Shown: in pieces, positions 1 to 10,408 of the stretch
Numbering within the stretch: position 1 is the stretch's first letter
Layout of the letters: each line of letters starts with the position of its first letter
Assembly: GCF_022581195.2 (NCBI RefSeq)
Contig: NC_061470.1
Coordinates: 11,346,001-11,410,000, forward strand
DNA: 64,000 nt
Direction of reading: 5' to 3'
Source of the DNA: Helicoverpa zea
Lineage: Eukaryota > Arthropoda > Insecta > Lepidoptera > Noctuidae
The notes under the pieces: model-generated
The model's input: the letters and a program-made list of their open reading frames with translations, nothing else
What the model was told of the DNA's origin: nothing
Databases searched by the model: none
Made by a program: the position numbers and the translations under genes

Positions 1-1540
1 CATTTTTAACAACTAAGTAGATACAAGTTATCTAAACACGACATTCTAAAAAACAACAAGAAAAGATCCTGTTAAATATACCCGTATTCCTTATCTATTT
101 TCGTTTGGTCACGATTCGTATCCAACCCTCCGCCGCTAACGGTGCACTCCAGCGGACCGATGGAATCGAATTAGTTGGGGACGAATCGTACCCCATTGTT
201 TTGTGGCCACTACACTTACTGTTTATTCAGCGGTCCTTTCGACCCGCGGCATTGACGGGTTACTTTCTTGTTCGCTTCAATGCAACTTGTGGATGAGGGT
301 TATCTTACTTTACGATAGTTTTGTGTTCCGTTAATTGTGTTTTGTTGTTTGTTTCAGCTGTTTCGGTCTCTTTTAAGAACACGTGAATTTGTCACGAGAC
401 TATATGTTTTATTAACGTGGAATTTCCAAAAAATAACTTTAATAACCATTTGTAATATTAACATGAAAATAGTAACTACTTATTTAGTTGAAAATAAACT
501 AAATGTTACCCTAGCTTTTCAGGGAAAATCCGTATGAATAAAAAATAACCATAACCAATACCTATTCGTTTGGCAACGTAACGTTTTTTTCTGTAGTTCG
601 ATTCAGACGCCAACAGTAACTAATGTAGTGGGTAGGTTACATTTTGTACTACACAATCCATTATCATGTTTTCGGAGGCAACATGCACTTTTCTAATTAA
701 AATCGTAATGTGTTGCAACTCGTTTCATTTTGGGATTTTTCAGCGTTTCATTATGCTGAAACAGCGACACAGGCGCTCTCTTGTAAAAGTAATTATTTTA
801 AGATGCCACTCCTGAGCGAATCATATTTTGTAGACTATATTATTTTCGAAACACTCTTCTTAGAAATTTGCATAATGAAAGCTGCTGTTATGTATTAAAA
901 AAAAGACGAAATAAAATACTGAGGGTTGCAGTCTTTTGTAGTACGTCAAAAATAAAGAATAACGCAGAGGAGGATTTGGTTAGATTTCCTTGAAAATACA
1001 GAAAATATCGTGGGAATAGGTAGCATGGAAAACATTTTCACAACTTTTATAAAAGTGAAGTTATCACAAAAGGGGCAACGCACACTTTGCTTTACATTTT
1101 TCCTTAAACTCTGATGTCATTATAAAAGTGCCCTTAATTATGAAGAAATTACAAAGGGTGACAATGTACAGGTGAGTGCAGAAGGTAAACTGGAAAATGA
1201 GTGCTACCACTTATCAAAGAACGCTATTTTGTTTCTCAAAATAAAGGTCATTATTATCTCTTAATATTGGAACTAAGAAAGGCTGTATACTTTTAGGAAT
1301 TTGAAATAGAATTTCGGTTATATCTTGCAAAAGTCTTTTATATGGAAAACGCAAATTTTAACGTTAAGATTGCTAATACGCTTGAGATGAATTTAGCATG
1401 TAGACAGATTTTTTATCCCGTTGCTGGATGTACAAGTAGTCTCCTCAAGATGTGGACGAAGTTACATAATAAACGAAGTGTTAGAAGTATATATCATGCT
1501 GTATTATATTTTTTCAAATATTTACATAATATTTACATTA
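1..1540. other. intergenic, no gene seen
   Basis: AT-rich sequence with only short chance reading frames. A patch at about 110-300 is less AT-rich but shows no recognisable domain. No tRNA, repeat end or splice-bounded exon could be supported. Confidence 0.5.
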
Positions 1541-1581
1541 ATTTTAAAAATTAAAAATAAACTTATATATACAACTTAAAA

Positions 1582-4098
1582 CTAATACATAGCATCAAAA
1601 AATTGCTCCTCATCGCTGTCACCGGGTAATGTACCCAGAAGGCTGGCAGCATTGCCACGTTGGATGGCAATGCTCAACCTCTGTGCGAAATAAAAGCCAG
1701 CCCTTGGGTCACGAGAAGTGTCAACAAGGCGCTTAGAAATTTCCTTTGCAAGCGCGTGAGCACTCGGACCCCACGGCCCGAGAGTTTCAACCCCAAACGG
1801 CTCAAACATGTAATTCCCGATAAGGCTACTATATTTGCGCCGTTTGAGGTCTTCTGCTTGTGAAGCGGCGGAGCCGACACAACACGCAGTTCTAGGAAGA
1901 TGGGATGGCGCAAGAGTGTCGACGCAGGTCGCGTCCCACACTAAAGTCCTACCCATCTTCCACGGAAATAGCGACATGCCGTCTGGTCTCTTGCCATCGT
2001 CGCGTGCCAAACCATTTGGTTCAAGTACGGCTGGCACGCCGACGGCAACAAGAGCCCGACGGATCACGTCGTTGATATTCGCATGTCGTGGTATGCGGCC
2101 CGCACTCCGGCTGCACGACAGGCCGTGGTGACCGAGGCTGTTGACAGCTTCCCCGCAGTGGCAGCGGTGAGGAGTGCAGCATGAAGCACCCAGACGCAGG
2201 CAGACAGCGAGTCTGAAAGTGGTGTCGTCAAACATGGTGCCTATGTTTGCCGACGGAAATGCGTGAAGCCAAAGACCTGACTCCCATTCACCCACAGCCA
2301 GTAGGCGTGCTCGCTCCGCAGAAGTAATTGACGTATCAATGAGATTTTTCCGAATTACTCTGCAGAGCGGCTCATCCCACTGTCTCTGGGAGGATGGGTT
2401 GGCGGGTAGATCGGTATTCGGGCATGTGACTTTCCAGGCATTAATAGCCTCCGCCAGGCATGGCACCTCAAAATTGATCAGTGTAATAGGTAGGATTTTC
2501 CTGATCAATTTGTCAGTGCCATGGACGGAGGAAATAAATGCCGGTAAACTAATACTGGAAATTTTGCGGACGCCAAGCCCTCCCATACGGATGGGAAGTG
2601 TAGCTTGAGACCAAGCTTTGTCGTCCAAGGCCACATTTAAAATTGATGAAAGTGTGTGTCGAATTATTTTATCAATTTGATCCAAAAGGTTGATGTGCTT
2701 CCATAAATGAGAAGCACGCAAGATGTAGGTTAATTTGGGGCCAAAGCAGCAGTATCGTAGGATGGTGATGGCTGAATGTATATTAATTTTGAATAACCTT
2801 TCCGAAATATCATTGAAATTTTGAATTTTGTTCTCAATAAAATCCGAAAATGACTCTTCTAGTACTGGTGACCCCAGGAGGCAAAGAGAACTTTTGTCTA
2901 TTATTTTTATGCCATCGGCTACTGCGTTAAAATTTTGGAGTGTCGTCTGTCTGTCGGTTGTGTCAGATATAAATAGTTCGCATTTGGAAATGTTTAGGTC
3001 AAGGCCAATGTTATGGAGTTTGTCTCTTAGGAAAATGAAATCATTAAGTACGGTATCTCTGTTGCCTCCCAGGGTCCCATCGTCGAGATACCAGACGTTA
3101 AATTCAGAATTTAGTTGCCGAATTATTGGGTTAATTGCCAAACTAAAGATCACAGGCCCGAGGGGATCACCTTGTTGACAGCCAACAGCGGATTCTAATA
3201 GGTTGTCCCGATAAAGTAATTTGGTTGGATGTCTGTAGCACTGCCAGAGGAAACTAAAAATTTGGGGTATTTCTTTTTTGGCTTCTGCCAGCAAGGTGTC
3301 CCTGTTCACCGAGTTGAATGCGTTCTTAATGTCAACCTTCAAGATGACATCTCCGTTCCCATAATTTAGGTAGGTCGACAGGGCGTGTACGGCAGCCTCG
3401 CAGCCCCCTTTCGAGCCATAACCTAGCTGCAGGGGCTGAAATTTTTCCGAAACGTCCTCACTATAAAATTTACAGCAGATTTTGGCTGCCATACGACGAT
3501 AAGTGGTCCCCACGGCAATTGGACGAATACCGCCATCCTTCTTGCGCAAAGCACAGAGGTTTGCTCCATACAAAACGTCTATGACGGTTTCGTCCACCTT
3601 GCCGGAGAGCATAAGGTTGGTCAGGGCCGTAAGCTCCTTCAAGAGCGACTCACCTGCTTCCCCGGCGCTTGGGCAGGTGAGATCCTTCAGGTGTTGCGGA
3701 CTCAAGCCGTCGAGGCCGCCTGCGGAGCCGCTCCTGAAGGAGCCTATGGCTGTGACCAGGTGTCGACCTGAAATTGTGAGGGTATGTGCGTCTGAATCAG
3801 GAGGGTCGGGAAAAGAGAGGCCATCTGCTGGGGCTGGGTGTTTACTCTCCAGAGCGGAGAGCGTGTCTGGAGAACACGGAGCCACCACATCACTGCTAAA
3901 GAGAATTCTAGCAGCCCCCCGAATGTCACCCTCGCCTAGCTTTGATTCCACTAGGCGGGGTATATTAGAAATTCTTTGGGTCGGTAATTTGGTATCGAAA
4001 TCTTCTTGGCCTAAACTTACGCAGTTGTCTTTAATTTGTTTTGTCAAGGACTTTTTGTTTGCCAAATTTTTCTGAACGTGTAAAACTCTATATGTGTG
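1582..4098 (-). CDS. LINE reverse transcriptase with C-terminal REL endonuclease
   Basis: One uninterrupted frame of about 838 codons. Numbering from the TTG at 4065: template region KKDGGIRPIAVG (175-186), KVDIKNAFNSVNR (243-255), QQGDPLGP (297-304) and catalytic YLDD (326-329, instead of the common F/YADD). The C-terminal half has a CCHC knuckle C635-x-C637-x8-H646-x4-C651, then RPD at 693-695, D711 and KRRKY at 741-745. That is the CCHC plus PD-(D/E)xK restriction-like endonuclease arrangement of early-branching non-LTR elements (R2/R4/NeSL grouping). No APE endonuclease or RNase H is seen. Codon 4065 is TTG, there is no ATG between it and the in-frame stop at 4099-4101, and the first internal Met is near residue 152. 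The copy is therefore 5'-truncated, begins in another frame, or uses unusual initiation. The family clade is inferred. 3' end and target duplication were not located. Confidence 0.85.
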   Translation of the reverse strand, partial: HTYRVLHVQKNLANKKSLTKQIKDNCVSLGQEDFDTKLPTQRISNIPRLVESKLGEGDIRGAARILFSSDVVAPCSPDTLSALESKHPAPADGLSFPDPPDSDAHTLTISGRHLVTAIGSFRSGSAGGLDGLSPQHLKDLTCPSAGEAGESLLKELTALTNLMLSGKVDETVIDVLYGANLCALRKKDGGIRPIAVGTTYRRMAAKICCKFYSEDVSEKFQPLQLGYGSKGGCEAAVHALSTYLNYGNGDVILKVDIKNAFNSVNRDTLLAEAKKEIPQIFSFLWQCYRHPTKLLYRDNLLESAVGCQQGDPLGPVIFSLAINPIIRQLNSEFNVWYLDDGTLGGNRDTVLNDFIFLRDKLHNIGLDLNISKCELFISDTTDRQTTLQNFNAVADGIKIIDKSSLCLLGSPVLEESFSDFIENKIQNFNDISERLFKINIHSAITILRYCCFGPKLTYILRASHLWKHINLLDQIDKIIRHTLSSILNVALDDKAWSQATLPIRMGGLGVRKISSISLPAFISSVHGTDKLIRKILPITLINFEVPCLAEAINAWKVTCPNTDLPANPSSQRQWDEPLCRVIRKNLIDTSITSAERARLLAVGEWESGLWLHAFPSANIGTMFDDTTFRLAVCLRLGASCCTPHRCHCGEAVNSLGHHGLSCSRSAGRIPRHANINDVIRRALVAVGVPAVLEPNGLARDDGKRPDGMSLFPWKMGRTLVWDATCVDTLAPSHLPRTACCVGSAASQAEDLKRRKYSSLIGNYMFEPFGVETLGPWGPSAHALAKEISKRLVDTSRDPRAGFYFAQRLSIAIQRGNAASLLGTLPGDSDEEQFFDAMY

Positions 4099-4101
4099 TT
4101 A

Positions 4102-7100
4102 GAATAAATTAATCTCGATTTTATCCAGCTTAATCTTCTGTATGAAACCATGGACAGTGGTTCATTGGTTGTAGGCGGGCAGCGAAGGCAGTTTAAAGCA
4201 GAATGTCTGGTGGAAGGCGAGACCTCGACCGATTATATTAACGGATAGGTTAATTAACTCGGAACCCTTGGTGGTTTTTAAAAGTATGGTTAAGTAAACC
4301 AGCGTTTACGAGGAGTACGGAAGTTTAATTTCACCTACCTACCTACCTACGGGAGTTTTCTTGACTTTAAAAAAGTTAATGATTAAATATTAATTTCAAA
4401 TGAGTGATCCAGATTTTTTTTACTTGAAATTAAGTGTGTAATTTGACTGTTCTTTTCTAGTAAAGAAGACAAAAACAAACCACGCTTCTAGTTTTAAAAA
4501 ACAATAGCAGTTTTAACGTGAGTAGGTAGCTTAGGTAGCCCGAGATTTTAACTAAGATCTGAACAGTCTTCATCTCAACATTAATAATCTGGATCCTTCT
4601 ATATTATGACAAAAACTCTCGCTAAAGTGACCCCGACATAATGACAAGATATTTCTTAAAGACTCAATTTATTTCTAGCCAACTAAATTAGTTTTACTCA
4701 GCAGTTTTGCTGGGGTTTTTGTTGCGAAAATTTAATAAAGTAATACAACTACACATGGGTACGTACTCTCTTAATTAGAAAATTAAATACTTTGAAATAT
4801 TTCAATATTAAAACGAAATTTGTGTATGAATGTTTGCGGACGGTATTCATAAAATGTATGCAACATGGCTTTATGACTGTAATAAAAGATTTGTCCCAAA
4901 TATTAATCAAGGATTACGATAAAAGCCTATTTGGAACACTGGAAACCATAAACAATACGACACACTTCCATTTAAATCCCAAATGTTTCGACAATACAAT
5001 TAAAGCGACATAATAACAGTTGTTCGCGAAATAAATGAACAAATAAATCATATGACAAAAGCTGCGTGTTATATTCACGCGAGCGGATATATCTGCGGAC
5101 TTGTCGTCGCGTCGCTGTGCTGCTGTAGCACTGGGGGACTTACATACAAGGATCTATTTCAACTGGTTACTTGTAATCCTCAGCTAAGTAAAGAATAAGC
5201 TGTAGGTTGCTATCTTGAGAAAATTATGTGGTAAAACAAAATTACTCTATAAGGAGTTTTGTTGAAATAAGAAAAGACTAAGACTTTTAAACTGTAGAAA
5301 ACTATTTATTGGGACTTAATTAATATTACAGAGCACGTTATTACAATTGTCAAATCGTAGAAGAGAGGTGCCTACAACCATAGACCATACTATGTCTTGG
5401 AGCATAGACTATACACTAGTATAGTTGTTACTAAACGTACTAAATGCGCATGTCTGCGTTTCTCCCAACAAGTTTGATAACTTAATACAAATCACATAAG
5501 GCAAGCAGTCTAAAAAAGGAGTAAACAAAATCTTGGCATGATATGGATATAAGTGATGTTATTTTTCTTAATGATGTTGCTTTTACTTATCATAATTTTA
5601 TGGCATAAATGCTGAAACAACTAAGATGACATAAGACATTGTGCACTCGGTACATGGGCTCTACATGTGCGGCTGAAAACAATTATCGATGAAAAACTGT
5701 ATTTCAACTTAAATCCCGCAATTCAGCACAAAAAACACGAACATCCTAAAAATACGTTTCATCGTTCCATACACAATAATCACCGGTCCCTTACATTAAA
5801 AGTACTCAACCATAATACACTTTCTAACAATCGTAGTCGTCCCGGTGTCGTCCCAGCGTCGCCCCGGTGTCGTTACACAACAATGTCGGCTGAATGACGT
5901 CATTAGCAAGATGGCGGCAAATTAACTTGTCCGACATTCAGCCACAGATTACAGTAATCGCTATTAATAGCTGTTATCATAATTCACTTAGGATTTCTTA
6001 TATTAAGCAAGGAATTAGATTTCCTTGAGTTCATTGAAGGACTCGTCGGTACTGACCTACATTGTTGGCATTTTTTGTTACAGGTCAAGTGTATAATGCT
6101 TGCAGGGGAGAAAAATAATGTGGATGAAATAAAAGAATGAATTGAACATAGATTATGGTGTACTGAAGTAAAAACTTATTTGGTTATTCAGAAACAAAAA
6201 CAGAATCTTGGAAAATTGGTTATATTCTGTAGTCAGATATCTCATTTGTAACATCTATGACTGTCAAAAAAAATATTAAAACTGAACTCAAGACTGTTTA
6301 TCTTCTGAGACTAAAAGATAATACACTAAAGTATTAAAACAACCAATTACAAGAAGAGTGATGCAGCTGAGTCAAGATGTCATATGTAGTTTACTCAGCA
6401 ATAACTTACAGAGCAATCATATTTCAGCTGCATTAAATATTCAATCACTAATATAGATCACCATTATTAGATTCTACCCTCGAATAGTGAATTGGATTAC
6501 TTTTTTTTCATAAATATGACTTTGAAGATCTGACCTGAGCTCAAGGTGAATCTTATTGCAAGAAAGATAAAGATGGTCTTAGAAAATTGGTAAGATTAAA
6601 AAAAGTAAGTAAATCGTGTGTGACCGAATGAAGTTGAGGTCTAGTAGTTGATTACAAAAAGGGGTAAGGTTACAGAATGTTAAGGTAACCTGCTCCAGAC
6701 TACTTTATCTTTTTCAATTTAATTTTATTCATTGAAGACAAAAAACCAATTGCAGCTATAGCAATATGAATAAATTCAAGATGTGCTGAAGGAAATAGTT
6801 ATAACAATATTTTGAAAACTTGGTTGATGATTTACTAAATGACTGTTGCTATTTCACATCTTAATCATTTAACTTACATAGCCGCAGGCACTTGCTGAAC
6901 TCAGTTTCCCCACTTAGCCTTAATTTAAACAAGTTTAACGTTCAATTAACAACCACTCAAGTCGCTACTTCATCTCGGCATAACAGACAACTTCTCGAGA
7001 TAACTAATGTTAATATTTCTCTGTGAACTCAACAATTATATAAATGGTTATCGAGATTAACAAATAGAACGCCTGGAATGATCGTTAAACTACAGATTTG

Positions 7101-7340
7101 TATCGGAATGTTCGAGAATTAGTTGCTTTTGTTTGCAATCGTTATCTCTGAGTGACGCGAAGACAGTTATTAATTGTTCTACTGATAGATTTATTGAACT
7201 CTACAGCTATTGTGCGCGGTTTTACCCGCCAAGTCAATAGGCACCCAACCAATCGATCTTTTTAGCTTACAGTCGCTATCTCTGTAGCCCAAATAAAAAT
7301 TGGCTTTTATGTAGGTGGGTAACGCTCCTTGTAAAACACT
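4102..7340. other. intergenic, AT-rich
   Basis: No credible gene. The first few hundred bases, upstream of the reverse-transcriptase frame, may include its 5' flank or missing 5' part, but no domain was recognised there. A short (CTAC)n run lies near 4330-4350. A moderately GC-rich patch around 5820-5945 contains CRE- and YY1-like sites, annotated separately. Confidence 0.5.
5885..5943. promoter_or_regulatory. candidate CRE plus YY1/Pho-like site pair
   Basis: A palindromic TGACGTCA (5895-5902) is followed by AAGATGGCGGC (5908-5918), which matches the known YY1/Pleiohomeotic core. The pair lies between inverted arms GGCTGAATG (5888-5896) and CATTCAGCC (5935-5943). No adjacent gene was identified, so a regulatory role is inferred from motif content only. 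Confidence 0.3.
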
Positions 7341-7360
7341 GGTACTCTGCAGTATCCAGT

Positions 7361-7415
7361 TAGACTAGAAGCCAACCCCAACATACTTGGGAAAGGCTAG
7401 GCAGGTGATGACGCA
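7361..7415 (+). repeat. RTE-type LINE 3' end relic
   Basis: This short stretch, containing AAGCCAACCCCAACATACTT and ending GGCAGGTGATGACG, resembles the 3' end I know from lepidopteran RTE LINEs, which finish in ATG-rich repeats. No coding part is attached. The assignment is from memory and needs a repeat-library search. Confidence 0.4.
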
Positions 7416-7731
7416 GGTAATTTACCGCGAAGTTTCATTTAAATTTTATATGTACATAGTTCTCTCGTGAAACATCCACACATTGAAACATTCACAATTA
7501 TATTTGTTTGGTGTGTTGTGTAAATCGGTTCAAATTACCACGGAAGCGAAACAAACTGACATTTAAATTAACAAAACTCGGATTTACGTGTAATCGAGCC
7601 GATGACGCGGGAAAACTCCAAAATAACAAAGTACTTATGTTACAGTCGCCCACGGGATGTAACTGATACCACTTTTCAGTTGCTCGTCTGCCCACGCACT
7701 TAAGAAAAAGTCGCGAGGTATGCATATTCCA

Positions 7732-7927
7732 TCCATACTAATATTTATTTTAAAGCTGAAGAGTTTGTTTGTTTGTTTGAACGCGCTCATCACAGGAAGT
7801 ACTGGTCCGATTTGAAAAATTCTTTCAGTGTTAGATAGCCCATTTATCGAAGAAGGCTATAGGCTTTTTTACCGGGATCGTGCAGAAGTTACCACGGGAT
7901 GCGGGTGAAACCGTTGGCAGAAGCTAG
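7732..7927 (+). mobile_element. short non-autonomous Helitron-like element
   Basis: Starts with TC (TCCATACTAATATT) after an A and ends in CTAG before a T, matching the TC...CTRR termini and A/T target preference of Helitrons. The body (GCTGAAGAGTTTGTTTGTTT, GGTCCGATTTGAAAAATTC) is a sequence I know as abundant in Lepidoptera. No ORF. The 3' hairpin is degenerate, so the element looks old. Confidence 0.65.
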
Positions 7928-10192
7928 TAAATTATGTAATTTGATACCTAATTCTTCTTCTATTTAGCTTTCATTTTTGTTTATTTATACAAAATTATCT
8001 CTTTAAATAATTTTCAAGTTTTCAGAACGTTTACTTGGGGAGTTGTCTTTCGCAATTCAGGCCTTCCGTAACTATAATTGATAATTTTTATGATTTTCAC
8101 TGCAGTTCTTTTTCAATTTACACATTATGTAGTCTATTATGTATTACAATAATATTAAGACTAACAGTAAAGACCAAGACCTGGCCTCTAAAAGGCTATT
8201 GCATTTGAACAACCAAGTCATCACTTATCATTAACACTTCTACTTTAGGTGAAGTGAGAAAGTCATGGACTTACCACCTAGAACCCTTCTCTAACCCTTT
8301 CATACTATAAGTTTATAGAACAATTGATTGCCATCGCTCCACCGGCCGCGGACAATGTATCAATAACCAACAATATTGCGATTTACTGCTTCGAGAGATC
8401 TCTTCAACTGAGAGCTCTTACACTGAGGCCGACAGTTCAGTGTTTCAAGGAAATACCGCACTTCTTGAAGGTACTTTGTTACTAGGTCCAATGTAGAATT
8501 GCTTTGTTTACTTGAAAGAAGTCATGCTTTAATTCGCAAAAGTGCAGTCCCGTATTTTTGCTGCAGAAAAATAAATAAAAAATTGTTACGGATGAAAATT
8601 GAACTATGTTTTTATTCACCTGGTGTAAAGTTGATTTTTTTGAGATATTTCAATTTTCACTTTTTGTTAATAAAAGTCATTTTTTTCTGACTTTTCACCA
8701 TCGAAATGGAAGTTTCAATATGACTGTCTGATTGAGTGTTGTTCTTTGCGTATTTACAAAGCAAAAATATTGCGTTACTTTATACATTTTTTCAGATATC
8801 ACGTTCAATTTTCCTTATCTGAAAACGAGATCTCGCATGGACCACAAGTAACTGACTCTCGTTTGTTATAGAACAGAATTTCACAATTTCGACACTTTTC
8901 CAATTACTAGACTTTAGTACCTAACGTGAAGCTTTGTGCGAAACTTTTTGCCCACACAAAGTTTCAAATACAAAAAGTAGTACATAGGTTTAATTAAAGA
9001 CTTGCGTGTGAGACCGAAATATAGGAAAATATATTACGTTTAAAAATAATATAAAAGGCGTAATATCCTGAACTCGAAAATATATTAAAGAGTTTTTATT
9101 GGTAGCTCAATAAGTCGTGCCAAAGTTGGTGAGAAAATGTGATTTATTGAGTGTCACGTGAGATGTCACGCTTGTGTGTGTCACGCCGATGGCCGGAGAC
9201 GAGATTATTAAATCTCTCTCAGCTTCACGCGGGATATTGATGCTGGAGCGCCCTCTCGCGACCTATTGTTGAACCAATGAATTTAATATTACGTCCAGTT
9301 GGTTTACTTTGTTTATATATTGCATTTGTCATTTAATAACGCTACTTACTGGGAATTGTATACTATTAGATTGTTTTCCAAATTGAATGTTAATACATTC
9401 TGATAAATTGTGAATGGTGTGGTTGTTTTCAATCCAACGCTACGCATAGGTAATTTTAGTGAAATCTGATGATAGATAAATTCCTGTGATTATACAGCTT
9501 AATTGTCAAAGTACCTTATAGAATCAATATTTATTCAATTAACTATACATAGGTATTACATTTCAGTAATAATTTGGCAACATTATCACGAATCACGAAT
9601 AAACCAGAACCGTTCCAAATCTATTATCGAACTCAAAATATTGTTGTCAATAACAACTCCAAATAAAAAATAAAGAAACAAACATTTATCGGAACATGAC
9701 AGAAATGAAATCGAACAGCCAGCGTCCCGGAGAAATATTCAAAGCTTTACAAAGTATCAAATAATAAGAATCGAGTAGCTTGGGGCGCTCAATGCGACTG
9801 AGAGAGCGGCAGATTGCGTTTATCGACGCTATGCCAGCAAATGACTGTCGATATAAAAATCGTAACTCCTCTATGAAGACGTAAAAAGCTTTTATATGAC
9901 ACGATAGAAGATCTAACGACCACTTAAATAGTACAAAAGGCCGGTCGGGAAGCGTAATGCATCCTACACTTACTCACTCTACAGGCTGTGAAATATTTCG
10001 CTTTTACATTTTTGTATTTAACACTTTCAACAAGTGACAGTTATTTTTTATTCAATATCTAAGTTTTCTTTAGGTACTCAATTATCTAGCTTTATTGAAC
10101 CATTCCAACAATGATTACTGAAAAACTTCAATGGAATGTTGTTGTAATAATTGAAGTGCATTTAACAAATAGAACAAAGAAATTGTGGTTTT
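7928..10192. other. intergenic, no gene seen
   Basis: AT-rich. A patch at about 9100-9260 contains an E-box palindrome TCACGTGA near 9155 and several GTCACG elements, possibly regulatory. No exon or repeat end supported. Confidence 0.45.
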
Positions 10193-10288
10193 ACTTAGGC
10201 ATGCAAAAATAGAATCATTGATTAATTACAATAGGTTAATTACGTTAGTACATTACTAATCAATGATTCTATTTTTGCATGCCTAAGT
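10193..10288. repeat. perfect 32-bp inverted repeat (hairpin)
   Basis: Arms 10193-10224 and 10257-10288 are exact reverse complements, separated by a 32-base loop. The arms begin ACTTAGGCATGC. The compact size and perfect arms suggest a small foldback or MITE-type element. No clear target duplication was identified. Confidence 0.7.
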
Positions 10289-10408
10289 TAAGGTAGAATG
10301 TACAAGGGTCGCCAATTGCATTTTTGTAACGTCTGTATTTATATTGTACCTACATTCCGTTGCAAATAAACTATTATTCTATTCTATTCTATTCTATTCT
10401 ATTCTATG
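10289..10408 (+). repeat. retroposon 3' tail with TATTC microsatellite
   Basis: A short stretch ending in TTGCAAATAAA is followed by about six TATTC units (10375-10406). Non-LTR elements in insects often end in such simple repeats, so this looks like the 3' end of a 5'-truncated LINE or SINE. The family was not recognised. Confidence 0.45.
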
